A stretch of DNA of 64,000 bases, taken from Eulemur rufifrons. Its lineage: Eukaryota; Chordata; Mammalia; Primates; Lemuridae. The stretch spans positions 285,501-349,500 of the forward strand of contig NC_090985.1 in assembly GCF_041146395.1 (NCBI RefSeq), given 5' to 3'. Under the pieces are notes generated by a model. That model had not been told where the DNA came from, ran no database searches, and worked only from the letters and a program-made list of their open reading frames with translations. Shown in pieces: positions 46,311-60,844 of this stretch. Position numbers and translations under genes: made by a program. Each line of letters starts with the position of its first letter. Position 1 is the first letter of the stretch.

Positions 46311-46520
46311 TTAAAAAACTAATTCAAGTGTTCAGCATGGTGTTTGCATTAAAAATTAGCATATAAAAATTATTAGGTTCCTATATATTAATCAGTTAGG
46401 AAAATATAACAATAGGACTTCAAATAGAAAAAATAAATCCATAAAATACCTAGAACAAATCTAACAAGAAATATGCAAACTTACATAATAAAATTTTAAA
46501 ACTTTACTAAAAGAATATGA

Positions 46521-46830
46521 GACTGGGCGCTGTGGCTCATGCCTATAAACCTAGCACTTTGGAAGGCTAAGGCAAGAGGATTGCTTGTGCTCAGAAGTTC
46601 AAGATCAGCCTGAGCATGAGTGGAACCCTGTCTCTAGAAAAAAATGGAAAAATTAGCCGGGCGTGGTGGAGCATGCCTGTAGTCCCAGCTACTAGGGAGG
46701 TGAGGCAGGAGGATCGCTTGAGCCCAGGAGTTTGAGGTTGCTGTGAGCCAGACTGATGCCATGGCACTCTAGCTTGGGCAACAGAGTGAGACTCTGTCTC
46801 AAAAATAAATAAATAAATAAATAAATAAAA
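46521..46830 (+). mobile_element. Alu: Alu SINE, full length
   Basis: Starts 'gagactgggcgctgtggctc' and ends in an (AAAT)n tail (46802-46829). Moderately diverged, and its middle lacks the long lemur linker, so it is an older copy. Confidence 0.9.
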
Positions 46831-48274
46831 GAAGAAGTGCCAATACCTGCCCAAATTCCTGACCTTCAAAAATGAGAGGTAAATTATTAATAAAAGAATT
46901 GCTCACTAAAACCACTAAGTTCTAAGATAGTTTGTTATATGGCAATAGATAACAGGAACCCGTACATGATTATTTTCATTTAGTTTGTATATATTTTGTT
47001 TGCATACATTTTTTAACTAAAGATTTTCATGTTTCTTGAGGAAATCTTTGTGTAACTATCCTTATTGGCCAAAATGAGGTCATCCAATTCCTATCAAGAT
47101 TGCAAACTGTCACAGGCTTCTGATCCCAACAGAATCAACCCTGGGAAGGAAAAAGCATAGAAGTAAATCCAGATTCCAGGAACAGTAACAGCAGCAGCAA
47201 CAAAAACAAACAGAAACTGCTGGAGATACCAGAAGCTGTACTGAACTTATCTGAGAGGAAACTGGTGACCAGAAGCAAAGGGCAGCAGAAGTTGGAGTTA
47301 AAAGACAGATTAGCTAAAAGCTTTTTTGAATTCTGCCCTTGTCTCTCCTTTGATTGTCCCTTCACCACAGAAATTAGCAGCAACAGCCTAGATGTCTTTG
47401 ACAGCAAGATAAAATGCAGACAACACAAAAGCCCTGTGGGGGAAGGCTGTGGAAACAGGTGCGGTGCCCTCGGCGCTCACCCTTCCTGCCCCCACTCGGG
47501 CTCCCACAGCAAGGCCAGGGGTACGGAGCCGAGAGGGAGTTACGATCTAAGGACACTGCCTCTTCCTGATATTACTCATTCTGAGAGTGTACGAAGCAAA
47601 CCCTCATCAGAAGTTGCCTGATGCAGCATCAGCCAAGAGGAGACTCAACAGCTTCAGCGGTGCCAGGCGGCTGGCTGACCTGAGACTCAGGCCCTTCCTC
47701 TCCTTAAACTCACCTGGACTGACACAAATTCCAATGCACATTAGAGTAAGTAACTAATACCCCCCCCAAGGGGCATAGACAAACAGATACATCTGGAGCA
47801 TAAAACTACTGTAAAAGAAAGACAACACACTAAACAATTTATGCCATCTGAAGTAGAATTATTGGAATGGAGGATCCAAGAATACAGCCCTGAGAAGTCA
47901 ATGAGAGATGTAAGCACTACGAAATGAAAACAAGAAACAACGAAAAAGAATCAAGTAGAAATATTGAGCATGAAAAAGAGACAATATCCAGATAATCGGA
48001 GTTTCAGAAGGAGGGGAGAAATAAAGCATTTCAAGAAATAATGAGGGTAACTTTCCCAGAATTAAAGGTAAAAGAAGTCAATATTATAATGGCTCAAAGA
48101 GCCAAATAACAGAGGAAACTATTCCTAGAAAATTTAAGTTCACCAAAGAAAAAATTCAAAAACACTGAAAGAAAAGAATAGACCAACGCCAAAGCAAAAG
48201 AATAAGATTAATATATATCGCAATAAGTAACACTGGATACAAGATGGAGTAACCCAAATTCACAATCCATACTT

Positions 48275-48610
48275 TTTTTTTTTTTTTTTGAGACAGAGTC
48301 TCACTTTGTTGCCCAGGCTAGAGTGAGTGCCGTGGCATCAGCCTAGCTCACAGCAACCTCAAACTCCTGGGCTCAAGTGATCCTCCTGTCTCAGCCTCCC
48401 GAGTAGTTGGGACTACAGGCATGCACCATCATGCCCGGCTAATTTTTTGTATATATATATTTTAGTTGTCCATATAATTTCTTTCTATTTTTAGTAGAGA
48501 CGGGGTCTCACTCTTGCTCAGGCTGGTCTCGAACTCCTGACCTCGAGCGATCCACCCGTCTCGGCCTCCCAGAGTGCTAGGATTACAGGCGTGAGCCACC
48601 GCGCCCAGCC
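48275..48610 (-). mobile_element. Alu: Alu SINE with target duplication
   Basis: Full-length reverse lemur-type Alu. The duplication cacaatccatactt flanks it (48261-48274 and 48611-48624). Confidence 0.95.
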
Positions 48611-48655
48611 CACAATCCATACTTCTTGAGGCAAGGGTTTTTTCAGAATTTAAAA

Positions 48656-48962
48656 TTGCTATAGCTTGAATGTATCCTCTAAAAAGCATGTGTTGGAAAC
48701 TCAATATCCAATGCAACAGTATTGGGACTAAGGATCAGCCCTCACGGACGGATTCATGCTGGCCCTGCCTGAGAGTGCGTCCATCAGGAAGGGTCCATTG
48801 TAAAGGGGCGAGTTCCCCCACTGCCTCGCTTTCTCTGCCCAGCGAGATACCAGCCTCTCACTCTTGGACTTCCTATCCTCCAGAACTGTGAGCCAATAAA
48901 CTTCTGATTCATTATAAACTACCCAGTCTGTGGTATTCTGTTACAGACAGACAAAACAGACT
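48656..48962 (+). mobile_element. MaLR (MST/MLT-type) LTR relic
   Basis: Begins 'tgctatagcttgaatgtatc', then 'gttggaaactcaatatccaa', 'tgcaacagtattgggac', 'cctccagaactgtgagccaa' with 'taaacttctg', and ends 'ctgttacagacagac'. Internal parts are deleted. It sits inside the ancient L1. Confidence 0.7.
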
Positions 48963-49776
48963 AAGACAAAATTTTTCAGATTTTACAAAAGTAATATGGT
49001 ATATATCATATATTATGTAACATCCAGAGCAGTGTCTAAGGCACTGACCCATAATTGAACTCATTAATATTTTGAAGCAAAAATCTATAAATACACTAAA
49101 TGAGATGAATAAAAGCCATAAATACCCTCATGTCAGTTAAGGTTGGGTTCTTCTGTCAAATGAGCCATAAACAGCCTCACGTCAGCTTGTTGGGTTTTGT
49201 TGCCAAATGAGTTACAAGAAGTCCTTTGGTTTTCAGATCTTTTTTTGATTTTGGAATTCCAGGTAAAGGATTGTTACCTCTATTTTAAAAGTCTTGAATT
49301 AAAAGAACTTTACATTTAGAATTTTCCATCCAGACAAAATATCATTCCAATATGTTAGGCAAAAATATTCTCAAGAACACAAAGCCTCAGAATGTCATAT
49401 AAAGCCCACTAAGCACAATCTTGGAGGAATATTGAAAAGAAAAAGAAAAAGGGAGGGACAAAGTAAAAGTAGTCAAATGCCTTGATATCGAACAAAACTC
49501 TGATCTAAAATACTAGCAATACATTCACTGGGGACGCGGAGTCAGGACATACACCCAGAGAACATAAGACTGCGCTAGAGTATCTGTCATATGTGGAGGA
49601 AGAAAAAGCTACTTTAAGTGTAATCAATATGCAGAAATAAACAAGAATGGGTCTAAAGGACAACAAGCATGAGAACAATAATAGAAAAAAAAAAAACAAA
49701 ACCCCAACCTATGCAATGAAAGGCAGGAAAGGGGGGAAAGGACCAAAAGTAAGCCCAATTAGAGTAATTACAACAG

Positions 49777-50030
<254 letters not shown>

Positions 50031-50640
50031 TTACAATAATGTTAATGAGTTAAACTTGCCAATTTAAAAACAAATTAGGCCAAAAATTTTATGGTGGGTT
50101 AAAAAATGATAAAGCAATATAGTCCCTACAAGAGACATATTTAAGAAAGGATACATCAGATGAGTATGAATCAAAATAAAGCTACAGTAGCAATCATAAT
50201 AAAATTTAAGGCAAAAAATATCATAAAGGACAAATTCAGATACTATATACTGATATAACAAAAATGTATTATCATCATGAACACATCCATAGAAAACAAG
50301 AAAGCTTCAATATACATAAGGAATAAATACCACAAATACAGGTGTAAAAATTCAAGTGTAGTTGAGAATTTTAACATCAATTCATCAAGAAGAGAACAAT
50401 ATAAGTAGAGATATTGACGATCCCAGCAAAAAAACTAGAGAATATCTATTATATTCATGAGCATACAGCACATACACACACTGGTCATATAATAGAAAAG
50501 GCGTGCCTCAAAACACTTGAGAGGATCAATACCAGACAGACTATATTCTCTTACAAAAATAGGATGAAATTAATGACAAAAAGATGGTTTTTAAAATCTC
50601 ATGTTTGGAAACTACATAACTAGATAATTCAAATTAAAAG

Positions 50641-51739
50641 GTAAAAACGTAAACATTTTTTAAAATACTTACTAGCACTTAATGGTAATGAAAATTCAAG
50701 GCTACCCTCTAACTGGATCAACTTGGCTGACTTGTCATTCCCAAACCAATCACTGCGGCCAAAGGAATGGTAAAAACCAGTGGGTTCTTTAAACCAGGAG
50801 ACTAGGATTAGGCTGATTTGCTTAGGCCACAGGAATCCGCAAGTATAGCAGAAGCAGCAGGGGCAGTGGGAAGAAATCTGGTATCGTATCTGGAAGAGCA
50901 AAGAGGAGATACATGGAAGAGAATGGAGGCAATGATGCCTACAGAGCTTTAATTCCAGTTCGGCCACAATTCCCTAAGGTTAATTACTGATCATGTAATT
51001 TGGGATGGGATCTCAGTTTTCTTAGGTGAAAAATGAAAACACTATCTAAGAGTCCTTTTAGCTCGAGGAGTTTGCAATTACATCATGATGTTTTGTTCAA
51101 GCTGTAACAGGGTCTGGCACATATTGGTATGTATGTACAGAATGAATGAGAAGTTTACCACATTCAATTTGAGAGATTCTTAGGACTATTACCTAAAACA
51201 ACTAATGGATTTCCAATAGATAAATGGGAAAAGGATGTAAAATTTACAATCCACAGAGGAGAAGCTGGTAGGCTTCTTTTAAAATGTTCAAAGTTCCTAA
51301 TTAAAGAAATTAAAATTAAAAACAAAAAATGCAACTGCCATTTCACATCTATGCAATGAATTTTAAAATGTGGTAATCAATAAAGGGAAAGAAGTAGAGA
51401 AACTACTAATTGCATACACACTGTCAGAAATTATTGAAAATGTTTACATTTAATGCATTAGTAACACTTCTGGAAATACAGAAATAATCCTGAGTAATCC
51501 AAAAGAAAGCAAAATACCTATATGGACAAAAATGTTTTATTGTAGTATTTCCTATTATAATAGGAGGGAAAACCCAGATGCAACATAATTGTATAAAAAC
51601 CAGGTAATAATGAAATTATGCTTTAATGATAGATTATATAGTCACTGTCATAGTATTAGGAGAATATATTTAATAAATTGTATTATTTAGGAGAATCTAT
51701 GGAGTCCAATAACCATGCAACATTCACATTAAAATTGCT
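50641..51739. other. Non-coding DNA
   Basis: No convincing gene. A - strand open stretch (50967-50629) ends at a donor-like 'gtaagtatt' near 50670, but no known protein is visible and the acceptor is ambiguous. Confidence 0.35.
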
Positions 51740-51747
51740 ATGACCAT

Positions 51748-52100
<353 letters not shown>

Positions 52101-52117
52101 ATGACCATTTAATTTTT

Positions 52118-53560
52118 AAAGTTATTAAAACCTCAAAGCTTGTGTTTAAAAATCTGACAAATTTGGTGCCCTGTGTTTTGAAAATGTCTAGACTTCACCA
52201 AGAATGGGCCAGTAATCATGACATTTTAGATATAATTCACAGAAATATTAGCTTCCAAGAGTATTTTATTTTTATACTAAAAGAGAATGTAATATAGCTA
52301 CTCTTATTGAGTGTGCAACTTATGACAGCTTTGGACTTTTTAAATAAAACGTGTGGAAAATTTTCAACTCCACTATGCCAAAGAAAGTATTGGTCTTAAT
52401 TGTACTAAATGCTTTATATTTTATCTGTTTCATTGGCTCAGCTCCACATGAGACCAGAGCCTGCCTTGATTTCTGGAATGCTGCCCCAAGGCTTTTCTCC
52501 TAGGCTTTGTTGCCAGCGTTGCAGCTGCACAACCAATGCTCATTAAAATGTGAGTCTATGAAATGCAGGTCTGTGGAAACTGATATAAAGGATTTCATCA
52601 TCTTCTCACAATTCACCATGAGGACTGAACTCCCACTCTTCCCAAGCCATACAACTACCTGAACCCTCCTCTACCAACTCACACACCAGATAGAATAAAT
52701 GTAGCAGTTCAGTCTAAAATATCCAAATAAAAACAGTCATAAAGGAGAAAATGGCACAGTAACGAACCTTAAAGTCTGGTAAAAGTTATTTCAAAATGAC
52801 TTCTAATACTCATGATGTAGTCATAGGTTATAGCTGGATACTCATACAGTGATGTGATTTTAGAAATAATACTTCTCAAGAATAAATACCTGCCAGAAAG
52901 AATGGACACTCTGCAATAACAGTTCCAGAATAACAATTTCAGGAACTTCAAGTGAGGAAAACAAAAACCACAAGGAATTTACTCAAAATGCAAAATACTG
53001 CATAAGCTATTAATTTTGTTGTAGAACACTCACACCCTAAAATTTTCTTGGAAATGGAGGAAAAAAATTTAAGGACAATTTATACTTCTTTTCCCTTTTT
53101 TACCTGGATCTTAGTATTTTCAATTAAAACTAAACAGCTCAAATTCTCTCATGCCAAGTAAAAAGGACAGTCAGTTTTTTATTAAAACATAATATTTTGA
53201 ATGTTGGTATACCATTGGAATTCTTATAACATGTAGAACCTTAGAATTTTAACTATATTGGAGAAAAGAATTAAGGTGAGCAAAACATCTTGGGGTTAAG
53301 TACACACAGCTGAGTCTGTTCCCTGGGCAATTCCTTTACAGCTAACTAAATAAAAGAAAAAAATGGGGGAGGGGGAGAGTGAAGGGTATTATCCCTAGAC
53401 AATCTGATTATACAACATGTACTTTAAATTACAGAAACAAAGCACACAGATAACAGTTCTAAAAAGTGACTATTAGTTGCATTTTTTAGGTAATCAAACT
53501 AAAATCTTTAAGTGTACTTCATAACTTCATAAAGCTTTTTTAAAGTATATGAGAAATACA
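52118..53560. other. AT-rich non-coding DNA
   Basis: No gene or repeat that I can assign. Confidence 0.4.
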
Positions 53561-53563
53561 TGA

Positions 53564-53634
53564 TTTTTCTTTTAAGAGATGTGGTCTTCCTCTGGCACCC
53601 AGGCTGCAGTGCAACGGTGCCATCATAGCTCACT
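53564..53634 (-). mobile_element. Alu: Alu fragment
   Basis: About 70 bp of an old reverse Alu arm ('ggcacccaggctgcagtgca', 'gccatcatagctcactga') joined directly to unrelated sequence. Confidence 0.6.
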
Positions 53635-53667
53635 GAGAAATACATCAAAATGCTTGTTAAAAATATA

Positions 53668-54345
53668 GATTAGGATCCCCTCATGCCCCTTAGGACGGCT
53701 ATTACCAAAAAAACAAAAAATAAGTGTTGGTGAGGATGTGAAGAAATCGGAAACCCTGTGCACTGTTGGAGAGACTGTAAAATGGTGCAGGTGCCACGGA
53801 AAACATGATTACAGGTCCTCGAAAAATTAAAAATAGAAATACCACATGATCCAGCAATCCCATTTCTGGGATAGAGTCAAAAGAATTGAAGGCAGGGTCT
53901 TGAAGAGATGTCCATACGCCCATGATAATACCAGCACTATTCACAATAGCCAACCCAAACGTCCACCAAGGGATAAAGAGATAAACCAAATATGGTACAT
54001 ACACAATGGAGTATAATTCAGCCTTAAAAAAGAATGGAATTCTGCCATATGCTATAACATGAATGAGCCTTGTGGACATCATGTCAAGTGAAATAAGCCA
54101 GTCACGAATACTGCATGATTCCACTTAAATGAGGTCTCTAAAGTAGCCAAGTTCATAGAAACATAAAGTAGGTGGGCACCAGGGGATGGTGGTAGGGGGA
54201 AAAGGAAAGCTACTGTTTAATGGGTATAGAGTTTTAGTTTTACAAGATAAAAAAGTTTTGGAGATCTGTTTCACAGCAATGTAAATATGCTTAACGCTAC
54301 TAAACCATACACTTAGAAATGATTACCATGATAAATCTCATGTTA
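53668..54345 (+). mobile_element. L1: Old L1 3' end (ORF2 end and 3' UTR)
   Basis: Classic L1M ORF2 tail: 'aagtgttggtgaggatgtga', 'ccagcaatcccatttctggg', 'ctattcacaatagccaaccc', 'aatggagtataattcagcct', then a 3' UTR with 'gtgggcaccaggggatggtg'. Several stops; not functional. Confidence 0.85.
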
Positions 54346-54810
54346 AGTGGAGTCTTTAAAAATTTATTCTTCAACTACATCAATGTTATGTGGTTTTTAC
54401 CAGTACTATGGAAAAAATTTTTCCAAAGGAGATTCAGGGTGATTTCACCCTTGGAGATTCTGATAAGTTGATAAAGACGAAAATTTGGTGGAATTTTTTT
54501 TTTTTGCTTTTACCAACTATCACTTTTTTTTCCCCCAGATAGGTCTTATATCACCATGGCACAAAACTCAAGATTCAAGGTATTAATTATGAAAACTAAA
54601 TTTCCTTCCCACCTTACTCCTAGCCACCCAGTTCTCCTCTAACACAGCCACTAATATTAGCTTCTTCTGTAGCCTTTCACAGGTAGTCAATATAGGTAAA
54701 AATATTTTTACATAGTATCATATATCATTGGCACCCTACCTTTTCACTTCATACTACATCTTGAAAATCAGGCAATAGCAATAACTTTTTAAAAACTACC
54801 TCCCTCAATT

Positions 54811-56840
<2,030 letters not shown>

Positions 56841-56851
56841 AAAGGCTTTTC

Positions 56852-57135
56852 TTTTTTTAAGAGACAGGGTCTTGCTCTGTTGCCCAGGCTGGACTGCAGA
56901 GGCACAATCATAGCTCACTGCAGTCTCAAACTCCTGGGTTCAAGCAATCCTCTTAGCTCAGCTGGGACTATAGGCATTCGCCATGATCCCAGCTAATTTT
57001 TTTTTTTTTTTTTTTTAAAGAAACAGGGTCTTGCTGTTGTCCAGGCTGTTCTCAAACTCCTGGGCTCAAGCGATCTTCCCGCCTCCACCTCCCAAAGTGC
57101 TACGATTACAGGTGTGAGCTACCATGTCTTGCCCC
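56852..57135 (-). mobile_element. Alu: Alu SINE, old copy
   Basis: Diverged reverse Alu with a deletion in the left arm and a ~20-base T-run in the middle. It lacks the lemur linker, so it predates the Alu inserted next to it. Confidence 0.88.
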
Positions 57136-57368
57136 AAAATGGCTTGTTGAAGTGACAGGCAGAGCCTTGGTGTACGAAAAGCACTCACCCTAACAATGGC
57201 CAGCTAATTAATTAGGATCACCAATACTATTTACATAAGCATATTCCCTTAGATGGCAATTATTTCCAGATACTTCTAAACTGGACCATTAACTATAAAA
57301 CTGGAAATTTAATATCAGTTTCCATTCCCTACACTTTAGTATCGGACTTTAAAATATTTTCTCTCTAT

Positions 57369-57645
57369 AGGCCAGACATAGTGGCTCATGCCTATAATCC
57401 CAGCACTTTGGGAAGCCAAGGCAGGAAGATTGCTTCAAGACCAGCCTGGGCTAAATAGTGAGACCTCATGTCCACAAAAAAATTTAAAAATTCATTGGGA
57501 ATGGTGGTGCATGCCTGTAGTCCTAGCTACTTGGAAGGCTGAGGTTGGAGGATAGCATGAACCCAGGAGTTCAAAGTTACAGTGCGTTATGATTGTACCA
57601 CTATACTCCAGCCTGGATGACAGAGCAAGACCTTGTCTCTTAAAA
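57369..57645 (+). mobile_element. Alu: Alu SINE, old copy
   Basis: Diverged + strand Alu ('ggccagacatagtggctcat', 'gcactttgggaagcc', 'ctccagcctggatgacagag') ending in an AT-rich tail; AluJ-like. Confidence 0.88.
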
Positions 57646-58254
57646 ATATATATATTTATATACATTTTTTTCTAGCTATAGATGAAGATTTTCACATTGG
57701 ATCAAATTCCCAAAACTGAAGAGCTAATACCAATCATTCTATTCCCTGAAAGTTTCCCAAACTCCTTCTTTCTAGATATTAACATTTAGAAAGGGAGAAA
57801 CTCAGAGCCATTAAGGCTGATGTGTGAAAAAATATCCCATTGTATTTCTGGGTTTAAAAAAATTTCAATTTCTACAATGTGTACATTCTCTCACATTTGG
57901 TGAACAGATTATTCCTTTTGTCTCTGTGGGGGGCGGGGGCTCAATACCTAAACCCAACAGATTGCTTCTAGTAGACTGGTACGCATAGCAAGATGCTATG
58001 AAGTCAGAATGGGAAATCAGGATCAGAAGTCAGCCATATGACCACGAAACCAGGAAGTTTCTGAGTTTTTTCCATCTCTAAAATTGCTATATTCTTTTCC
58101 TATCACCAGTGAAAAAATAAGCTATCAAGATAACTCACTAATCAGATAATTACAAAAACTAACTTATTCAACAAATATTCACTGAGCTCCTACATATTAG
58201 GACCACATAGATATTTTAATAAGACATATATAAATTAAATAAGTCAACATATTA
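57646..58254. other. Non-coding DNA
   Basis: No gene seen. Short AT microsatellite at 57646-57662. Confidence 0.4.
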
Positions 58255-58262
58255 TAAAACTA

Positions 58263-58265
<3 letters not shown>

Positions 58266-58295
<30 letters not shown>

Positions 58296-58612
58296 GTTGA
58301 GACAGAGTCTCACTTTGTTGCCCAGGCTAGAGTGAGTGCCGTGGCGTCAGCTTAGCTCACAGCAACCTCAAACTCCTGGGCTTAAGCGATCCTACTGCCT
58401 CAGCCTCCCGAGTAGCTGGGACTACAGGCATGCGCCACTATGCCCGGCTAATTTTTTCTATATAGATTTTTAGGTGTCCATATAATGTCTTTCTATTTTT
58501 AGTAGAGACGGGGTCTCGCTCAGGCTGGTCTCGAACTTCTGACCTTGAGCAATCCACCCGCCTCGGCCTCCCAGAGTGCTAGGATTACAGGCGTGAGCCA
58601 CCGCGCCCGGCC
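58266..58612 (-). mobile_element. Alu: Alu SINE, young lemur subfamily
   Basis: Reverse full-length Alu with a T-run near 30 bases, the longest tail in the window. It shares the subfamily variants of the Alus at 8773 and 15258. Target duplication taaaactatat at 58255-58265 and from 58613. Confidence 0.94.
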
Positions 58613-58623
58613 TAAAACTATAT

Positions 58624-59820
58624 TTTTAAAAGCACAAAAATAAGCACTATATTCTTGAAAAAACCATAGAAGCAAAATATTTGTAGACTACCAGAGATTA
58701 ACTACAGTGCAGTTTAACTAGATAAAAGTAACTTTATTTTTAGTTTGTAGCAACTGCAACACAGTGACAAACACTTTTTAAGATCATTTTAAACACATTT
58801 TAAAATCTGGCCTATACAGATGTCAAAATTGAATTGACGATATTCAACATATACTTCTGATTTTAAAAAGTCTTAACCAGCAAAGCGATCTCTTTCACAT
58901 TTATAAAGCACACTCAAAGGCAGACATAATGCTTAATCGTTCCTAGGACATAGGTGCATCTTAAAAAAGAAAAAAATGTTCTATGTCAAAATATTATAAA
59001 CATTCCAAAAATGTAAGCATTTAATGGAACATTAGAAGCATTAATTATTGAACAAGACAAGATGCTCATTATAATCACAATGTTCTAGAAGTTCTAGCCA
59101 ATGCAATAAACAATCTGGCTCCAGAGTCCATTCCTTTTAATTTTCTACATCTCTCTTCAAAAACAATAATAGATTTATGAAGACCACTTAAAATCTTTTA
59201 AAATCCTGAAGGAAAAATGAAAACAGGTAAAAAAAAAAAAAATACATAAAGTTAAATCTCAATACCAATTAAAGGAAAAAAAATGAAGAAAATAAGAAAT
59301 ATTTTCTGCTCAAATGGGCAGACTTAAAAAATATTATAATTCTAAAGATTTCATGAGTTCAGTGAATAGTCCTAGGATTACAGACCAGAACTTCATAATT
59401 AAAGTTTAAAAGACTAAATAACGTGCCGTTATCCTTACCCCTAGAATCCCAATCCCAGGAATCAAGTTTCAGAAAATACGGATGTGCCCAGACTGAACCT
59501 GGGAGTGGACACTGGGCTGCGATTACCCTTCCCATGTTTCTGATAGACAACACGATAGAATTTTATTTTAGAAAATGTGGCATCAGAGATATGTTTCAAT
59601 TTTTTTAGCACATCATGTAGCTGTCATATGTGATGGGTTAAAAGTACATTTTAAAAATTTTCTTTTTCCCTGTACAGTAAGATTTCAAGACAGTCCCTTC
59701 TTCCCCCTTCCCTTCCTCTCTCACCATGTACTCAAGAAAGGCCCTGCTGAAAAGAACAGTAACCCCGTGGGCAAGACATGACGCCTTCCGCACTGGCCCT
59801 GAGCAGCACAGCACAATCCA
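58624..59820. other. AT-rich non-coding DNA
   Basis: No gene. A - strand open stretch at 59553-59359 shows no known domain. Confidence 0.4.
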
Positions 59821-59821
59821 C

Positions 59822-60060
59822 AGTCTGAACAGCGGTTAAGGGCACAGACCTCAGAGCCAAACGCTCTAGGTTACAACCTCAATTCTCCTATCTCCTAGCT
59901 GAATGAACCTTGATAAAGTCACTTAACCTCTCTAAATTTTCTCAAGTATATAAATGAATACCGTTTATTAAACAGGTAAGTTAAGATAATACAGAAAAGT
60001 ACTTGATACAGAGCCTGGCATTTGTTTAGTAGTTCAACTAATGTTAAGATATTATTATCT
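59822..60060 (+). mobile_element. MIR: MIR SINE relic
   Basis: Forward MIR: 'gaacagcggttaagggcaca', 'gacctcagagccaaacgctc', 'aaagtcacttaacctctcta', 'acagagcctggcatttg'. Confidence 0.85.
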
Positions 60061-60120
60061 GTATTATTACGAAAAAAAAAAAAAGCCACCTGTCCATTCC
60101 TTAAAAAAAAAGATTGTCTT

Positions 60121-60533
60121 ACCTGTTCGTGTTGTTATAACAGAATACTTGAGGCTGGGTTAATTTATAAATAAAAGAAGTTTATTTGGCCCATAATTCC
60201 AGTAGCTATAAAGACCAAAAGCATGGCACCAGCACCAGCTCAGCTGCCGGTAAAGGCCTCAGCTGCACTAGCACATGGAGGAACGGAAAGGCAAGCAGGC
60301 CTGTGTGAAGGGGGACCAAACAGGAGAGGACCCTCACTTTACAGCACCCACTCTTGGGGAACTGATCCATTCCCACAAGGGAGAGCACATGCTCCCTGGG
60401 GAGGGCATTAGTCCCCTCAGGAGGGATCCACCTCCCTGACCAAACACCTGCCACCAGGCCCCACCTCCCAACACTGCCTCACTGATTGTTTTGGCAGGGA
60501 CGAATCACATCCAAACCACAGCAGAGAAGTCAC
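60121..60533 (-). mobile_element. MaLR (MST/THE1-type) LTR relic
   Basis: Reverse LTR: 'gttataacagaatacttgag', 'aagtttatttggcccataat', 'agcatggcaccagcaccagc', 'caccaggccccacctcccaa', 'catccaaaccacagcag'. Open frames across it are not viral genes. Confidence 0.78.
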
Positions 60534-60544
60534 ATTAAATACAC

Positions 60545-60840
60545 AGTATGTACAGTCCACCCTCAGGATCCAGGGGTTCTGCATCCAGGGATTCAACCAA
60601 GCATGGATAGAAAACATCTCAGGCAAAAAATTCCACAAAGTTCCAAAAAGCAAAACTTGAATTTGTCACATGAATAAAGTGATATACAGGCATCATAATG
60701 GGTATCAGAAGTAATGATTTAAAGTATATGGGAGGATGTGTGTGAGTTATATGTAATTACAATGCCATTTTATATAAGGAACTTGAGCATCTGTGGTCCT
60801 GGAACCAATTTCTCACAGATAATGAGGAATGTCTACCAAA
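60545..60840 (-). mobile_element. Tigger/MER2-like DNA transposon relic
   Basis: Inverted relative to the copy at 33076: 'agtccaccctcaggatccag', 'tctgcatccagggattcaac', 'ttccacaaagttccaaaaag', 'cattttatataaggaacttg', 'cctggaaccaatttctca'. Confidence 0.75.
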
Positions 60841-60844
60841 TTAA

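Noticed and set aside
50629..50967. 112-codon - strand open stretch ending near a splice donor
   Set aside because: No recognisable domain, ambiguous acceptor, and it adjoins old L1 sequence. Not called.
60206..60454. Overlapping open frames in both directions near 60.2-60.7 kb
   Set aside because: They lie in a MaLR LTR and a Tigger-like relic, which explain the sequence without a gene.
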